From assembly GCA_938021455.1 (NCBI GenBank), contig CALIGP010000364.1, positions 1 to 13,956 of the forward strand: 13,956 nt of DNA. The letters are read 5' to 3'. The notes under the pieces are model-generated. The model made no database searches, was not told the origin of the DNA, and saw only the letters and a list, made by a program, of their open reading frames with translations. Position numbers and translations under genes: made by a program. Origin of the DNA: an uncultured Lewinella sp. GTDB lineage: Bacteria; Bacteroidota; Bacteroidia; Chitinophagales; Saprospiraceae. Of this stretch, positions 7,201-13,200 are shown piece after piece. Positions within the stretch are counted from its first letter, which is position 1. Each line of letters begins with the position of its first letter.

Positions 7201-10200
7201 CGTAACGGTGATACTCATCGAGATGTCCGTAATGGCATCCTCCATGATGTCAATCATCTGCTCATCGGGGATGGTCAGACAAATCTGGTGGAGGATTACA
7301 GGTACCTCTTTCGTCAGTTCAAACATGACTGCTCCACCGGAGTTACCGGACGAATTGAAGAAGGCCCCGTTGCCTCCGGCACAGTCCGCAGCGTCAAAGC
7401 TGTTGTCCGTCATGACGCAGCTGGCGTTGCTGATCAATGGCGTAGCACCATCAATACAGGGCATCAGGAAACCGGTCGTGTAAGAGGTCAGGATACCGGA
7501 TACCTGTGGCGTGTACTCCAGGCCGTAGCAGAAGGTCTGCGCACAGCAGTCTGTAGAAGAAGTACAAGTGGCGTTGGTCTCGGAGCCGTCCAACAGAATC
7601 CAGGCGACGGAAGAGGCCTCGTCGGTTTCCGTATCACAGTCATCATCGATACTGTTACCGGGGATTTCACCAACACATTCGCCGATGGTGGCGACAACAG
7701 TGGTGAAACAGTCCGTGTTATCCGCATCGCGGATAGTAACGGTGTAGTCTCCTTCGGTCAGGCCCGTGAAGGTATTCCCGGGCTGGAAGTCCGTTCCGTT
7801 GATGGAGTACACTAAATCACTATTGCCATCGTCACAGCCATTACAGAAAGCGTTCACGGTGATGGCACCATCGTTACCGCAAACGATGCGGGAGGTAATG
7901 ATACCGGGAGGTATGCCGTTATCTTCGTCTTCGACGGAGAAGCCAAGGTCACAGGTGTAGCAGACGTTGTTGGGGTCAGTGACCGTTACGTCTACCGTAC
8001 AAGTACCGTTGCCGCTGTCTACGTTACCGTCGTCAGCAATCAGGGTAAGGGTGAAAGTCTGGTCAACGTCGTCGCAGTCGTAGGTCAGGTCACCGCCGTC
8101 AATACTCAGGGTAAGAGTACAGTTGTCAGCGCTTGGCGTTGTGGCATTATCGAGGTCAGCAGCGGTAAGGGGTGCCTCACCGTTTACGTCCAGGATTACG
8201 GTAAAGTTAGCTTCACAGTTAGCTACGGGCGCTTCGTTGTCGGTTACGGTTACGGTGAAGGAACAATCAGCCGTGTTGCCGGCGCCGTCCGTTACGGTGT
8301 AGTCATTGGTTGTCGTTCCTACGGGAAAGACTTCGCCAGAGGCGAGGCCATTGTCCTGGCTTAGGTTAAGACCGGCTTGCCACTGAATTACGTTGATCAT
8401 GAGAGCCTGAGCTTCTGAAGTTGTCAACACGGTCGAGCTAAAGTTATTAGGAGCGTATTGAAACCCTACAGCACGACCTCCATCAGGGAATTCTCGAACA
8501 GCAACAGCAGCTCCCTGCGTTGAGGTCATCAAGGCAACAGCTGGATTTTGAGCGAAAGTACGCACAACGGTCTCATACGCGCGGTGGGCTGGAAGTGAAA
8601 TTGTAGCGGCAACACCGTTGAGCACTGGGTGGCCTTCTTGACCAGCTACCGTAACGTAATTCAGCGGTCCATCGGCAGAAAAATTGACTACCTCAAGCGG
8701 AAGAATCTCCGTAAGCGTTGCATGACTATTTACATTATCCCAGTTTGTCCAGGCAACAAATTCTGTTGCGACATAAGTTTTATTCTGGTTGATGACAAAA
8801 TCAAGTAATGCTGCTTGCCCGGCTTCAGGCATAACGGAAGACCAGGTAAGGCCATCCAGGTGAATGACGACGTCAAAACTAGTCAATGAGGGATTGGTAC
8901 CGTCATAGCTGGCTTCAAACGATAAAGAAACCGTATGCCCCGCAGCTTCGATGGCGGAGACTAAACTTGGGGTGTTAGCCTGGATATTATCATACAGGAT
9001 CAGTACATTTTTACTAGCTGTAGCAACACCATTACCAGCAGCACAGTTATCATCAAAAAGAATGTCGTAGTCAACCACCGCACCACAAACACCAGCGTCT
9101 ACGTTGACGGCAATAGGGTCCGGGCAAGTGATGGTTGGGTCAGTAGCGTCCACTACGGTAATGGTCGTGGAGCAAGAGTTGCTGAGGGCACCGTCAGAGA
9201 CGGTGACGACAACATCGGTTTCCCCTAATTCATATGGGCCTTCGGGGCTAACGCTAAAGGTCAGGTCATCGCCGTCCAGATCATTGCTCGTTAAAACAAA
9301 GTCTGCACCTGCGGCCGCGCCCATACAATTTCCGTCTGCATCCACAGTTACGGGAGCACAGGTGAGGGTTGGCGCGCTGTTGCAAGAGAACGTACCCGCC
9401 ACTACCGTTACCTCAGCGGTACAAGTAGTTGGCGCATTCGTGCCGTCTGAAGCAGACAGCGTAACGGTTACAGCGGCTTCGCCGATGTCGTCGCAGCCAA
9501 AGACAGTCTGGCCGTCAGTAATCGTCAGTGTTGGTGTTGCGCCACAGTTATCGGAGCTGCCATTGTCGAGATCATCTGCCGTCAGGGTGACGGTTTCGGT
9601 GTCGAGTGACAGTTCTACGGTGGTGTTACAAGCCGCTACTGCGGAAGTGACGTCTGCGATGGTTACCGTCTGATCAACGTCGATGGAGTTGGTGCCGTCG
9701 GTGAAGGTCCAGGTGATGGTCGTGCTTGCCGTAAGCGGAGCACTGATATCCGTGGAAGTTGTACCGGTGATGGTACCGGCGCAGATGTCGGTGGTGGTCG
9801 GGGCTACAACGGTTACGGAACACTCATCTGTAAGCTCGACAAGTGTTGGTGTTGCAGGCGCATCACCATCAACGAGATTCAGTGAGATATTTCCGGTAGC
9901 CGTCAAAGCAGGTAAACAGCTAGAGAGACCGCCAAACTCAGCGACATAACCTGTTATAGTGGGAAAAACATTTGGCCAGTCATTCCATAGCCCCTCAACA
10001 TTAGGATCATCGAGGATCATTCCATAATCCTCTCCGCTATCGGAGTCGCTAGGGTTCAAAGGATGCCAATTCGTGAAAAACCCGTTTTGAGCAGATCCAT
10101 TACTCAATCCAATCCAGAAAATCTGGCCGGCTTCTGGGCCGGTCACCCATTTCCAGGTTCCTTCGGTTTCTTCATCAGAAGCTCCAATCCAGGCGTTGCC

Positions 10201-13200
10201 TCCAAGTCGCTCTAAGATGAAGTCATTCTCAGTCTGTGATGTAATCGTCGGCAGGTAGCCAGACATACCAAAAAGCATTTGGTCTTCAGCGGCAGCCTTA
10301 GCGGCCGTCCATGATATCTGGTTAGCCTCGAAATATTTGTAGTAGTGGCCATTATCCGAAAAGAACAGGTCATCTCCTTCTGCTGTCACCAAGTATTCAA
10401 ATGCAACTGCGCCAGAAACACCAGCGGCAGGCGTGAAAGTGAAAGTACCGTCGTTGTTGTTAACGACTGATCCCTGAGCGGGGTTAATCAAAGTAATGTC
10501 TTGCACTTCGATGGTCCGTCCGTCTGAGGCGTTATCGCCGTCGAGTAGCGTTGCTGCTGAAATAATGAGAGGGGTGCCAAGGCACTGGTCTCCCAGGTCT
10601 TCGTCGTCAGTCGCGATGCTGAATGCGTTCGGGTTTTCTACCGTTGTAACAGCAATTACGCAGCTGTTGTCACTGTTGGTGCCATCAGACACGGTAACGG
10701 TTACGTTCGTCGTGCCCACGCCTGTCAAGTCGGTTGGGCTCAGCGTGACGGTAGGATCTGCGACACAGTTGTCGGTAACGATCAGGCCAAGGTCAACTGG
10801 TGAGATAGTGGTCTCACCGCAAAGATCGAGGGTGATTTCTCCTGTAGGGGGGCAGGTGAAGGTTGGGGCTTCGGTGTCGGCAACGGTCACCGTCTGATCA
10901 GCCATACTGCTATTACCTGCCGCATCGGTAAAAGTCCAAGTGATCGTCGTGCTTTCTGTTAGCGGTGAACTGATGACGGTTGGCGTCGTTCCGGTCACCT
11001 CTCCGTCCACATTGTCAAACGCAACGGGCGCAGTAATGGTGGCGCTACACTGCTCGTTCACTGGATTAAGGACCGGCACGCCGGGGGCTTCCGTATCCGT
11101 TACCATTACCATCTGCGTACAGTTATTCGAGTTACCACTGTCATCCGTAGCGGTATAGGTAACCGTATTAGAGCCAAGCGTGAGGATCGTCTGGGGGCGA
11201 CGAGCAATAAATACAGGATTGCCGTAACCCGTAGCAAAATCAGTTACAGCATTAGTAGTCGCATCGACTTTAACCACTTTGCCACCGTTAAAAAGGGAGA
11301 CGTAGATGTTTCCTTCGAAATCTTCTGCGATGCCGTGAGGGCCGCCTGAAATGGAAACAAGTTGTGTGCGGGCACTACTGGCTGGCTGGGTCAGGTCTAC
11401 AATAGAAATGGCACCAGAATTTTCTGCCACTAGAAGGCGTCCGTCAGAAGTATAAAAAATATCGGTTGCGTTAGAGTGCCCAGTAGAAACGGTCGTAAGC
11501 ACGCCAGTTGTACGGTCAAAACGCTTAATACCACCACCACCAAACTCTGAAATAAGCAATGCGTCCGGGCCATCAAGCACCACATCTATGGGGCGGGCCA
11601 GGCCTGTGGTTACAACGTCTGTAAGCGCCAGCGTTGTTAAGTCTAGTTTTTGGATTTTTCGCTGCCCTTCGTTGGTGATCAGTACATTTCCGTCAGTGTC
11701 TAATGACATACCCTGAATAACTCCAGGAGTTTGGATCAAAGGAGTAACGGTACCATCCGTTAGGTCAACGCGAAGAACTTTATCGCCAGTATTAGCAAAT
11801 CTCGACACCAGTGCCGTTGTGGAATTGAGGAACAACACGCCATCGGCTGCAGCAAGAGGAGCAACTATAGCACGGTTTCCGTCCAGGTCCAGGCTACTGA
11901 AGTTTCCGCCACGCTCTCCTATATAGAAAAGGGGAAGGTCAGCACCACTGTTAATCGCGGGGTCGATATCGGCATCGCAGTTATCGGTGATGGTTGCTGT
12001 ACCGAGATCGGGGTCGCCGGCCTCGGGGCTGTTGGGGTCGGTAGAGATGGTGACGGGGTCGGGGCAGATAATGTTTGGGGCTTCGGTATCCATGCCCGCA
12101 GCAACCACAACACCTGTTTCACTGACCGTACAGCTACCGTCACCGGCATCCGTAGCCGTAACAGTGTAAGTACCGTCGGGGAGGTCACTGAAGACATTGC
12201 CCGTTAGTGTACCGGCATTGGGAGAGATCGTGTAAATGATGCCACCCGTACAGCTAGTACAGCTTGCGTTTACGGTGATGGCCCCATCGTTTGCATCGGG
12301 GCAACCTTCGTCGGTTGGGGTGGCAGAGGCGATGGTGATGTCGCAACTTGCTATTGCTAAGCCACCGACGGCGAAGGAGAACTCCCCGTCGTCGTCCTGG
12401 CAAGCATCGTGCGCTACGGTCACCGTAGTCGCCGTAGCGGCACCGGCAACGGTAGGCGCATACACCACATCGAAGGTTGCCGTGCCGCCGCCAGCCACGG
12501 TGGTTGGGGCACCAGCCCCAATGGTGAAGGCCGCATCACCGGCAACAGTGATGTCACTGATGGTAAGTTCATCCGTTCCGGCATTGCTGATGGTAAAGGT
12601 GCGAATGAGTGTAGCCCCCGTAAAGACATCCCCGAAGTCGGTATGATCCGCTACAGCGGTGGCCGTCTGACCGTCGGTGATGGCCGCAGCATTACCCGTG
12701 GCGGCGATCTGTGCTATCGCAAGTGTAGCAACGCCAGCAATGGGAGTAGGGCTGAAGGTGGTGGTATTGTTAATCACAGCGTTGTTCGAGACCTGATAGG
12801 TATCGCCATTACCGCTGTCGGTGGCGGAGCCACCGGCGTCTCCCCAGAAGTTACCGCTGGCATCAACGTCTGCATCCCGAAGGGCTGTTATGCCCGTGGT
12901 GTTACAAACGAAGTTATTACCCGTCACCATAACGGAAGCGTCGGTTGATCTCATGTCGACATACAGACCGAAGGTATTGGCTTCCAGCAAGTTGCCACTT
13001 ACCATTGGGCTGCTGGTGACGGCAGCACCCAAAAGAACAGACATGGCGTAGGTACGGCCGCGAACACTGTTCCCAGTGATCACCACACCACTACAGCCAA
13101 TTGCTCTGATACCCTGCAGATTACCGACATTCTCATTCGGAGCTTTCAGGGTAAGGCCTTCGACCCGGGCGTTCTCCGAGCCCACAATTTCAACGGCAGT

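Noticed and set aside
7123..7815. 230-residue plus-strand open frame, with other long plus-strand frames across 4400-13640
   Set aside because: They lie wholly antisense to the giant gene, have no recognisable domains, biased composition (Ser/Val/Thr or Arg/Gly runs mirroring the opposite strand) and no leader. The minus-strand frame has clear domains throughout.
11529..11540. CCACCACCACCA run as a microsatellite
   Set aside because: Too short and explained by a Gly-rich turn (GGGG) in the propeller on the coding strand.
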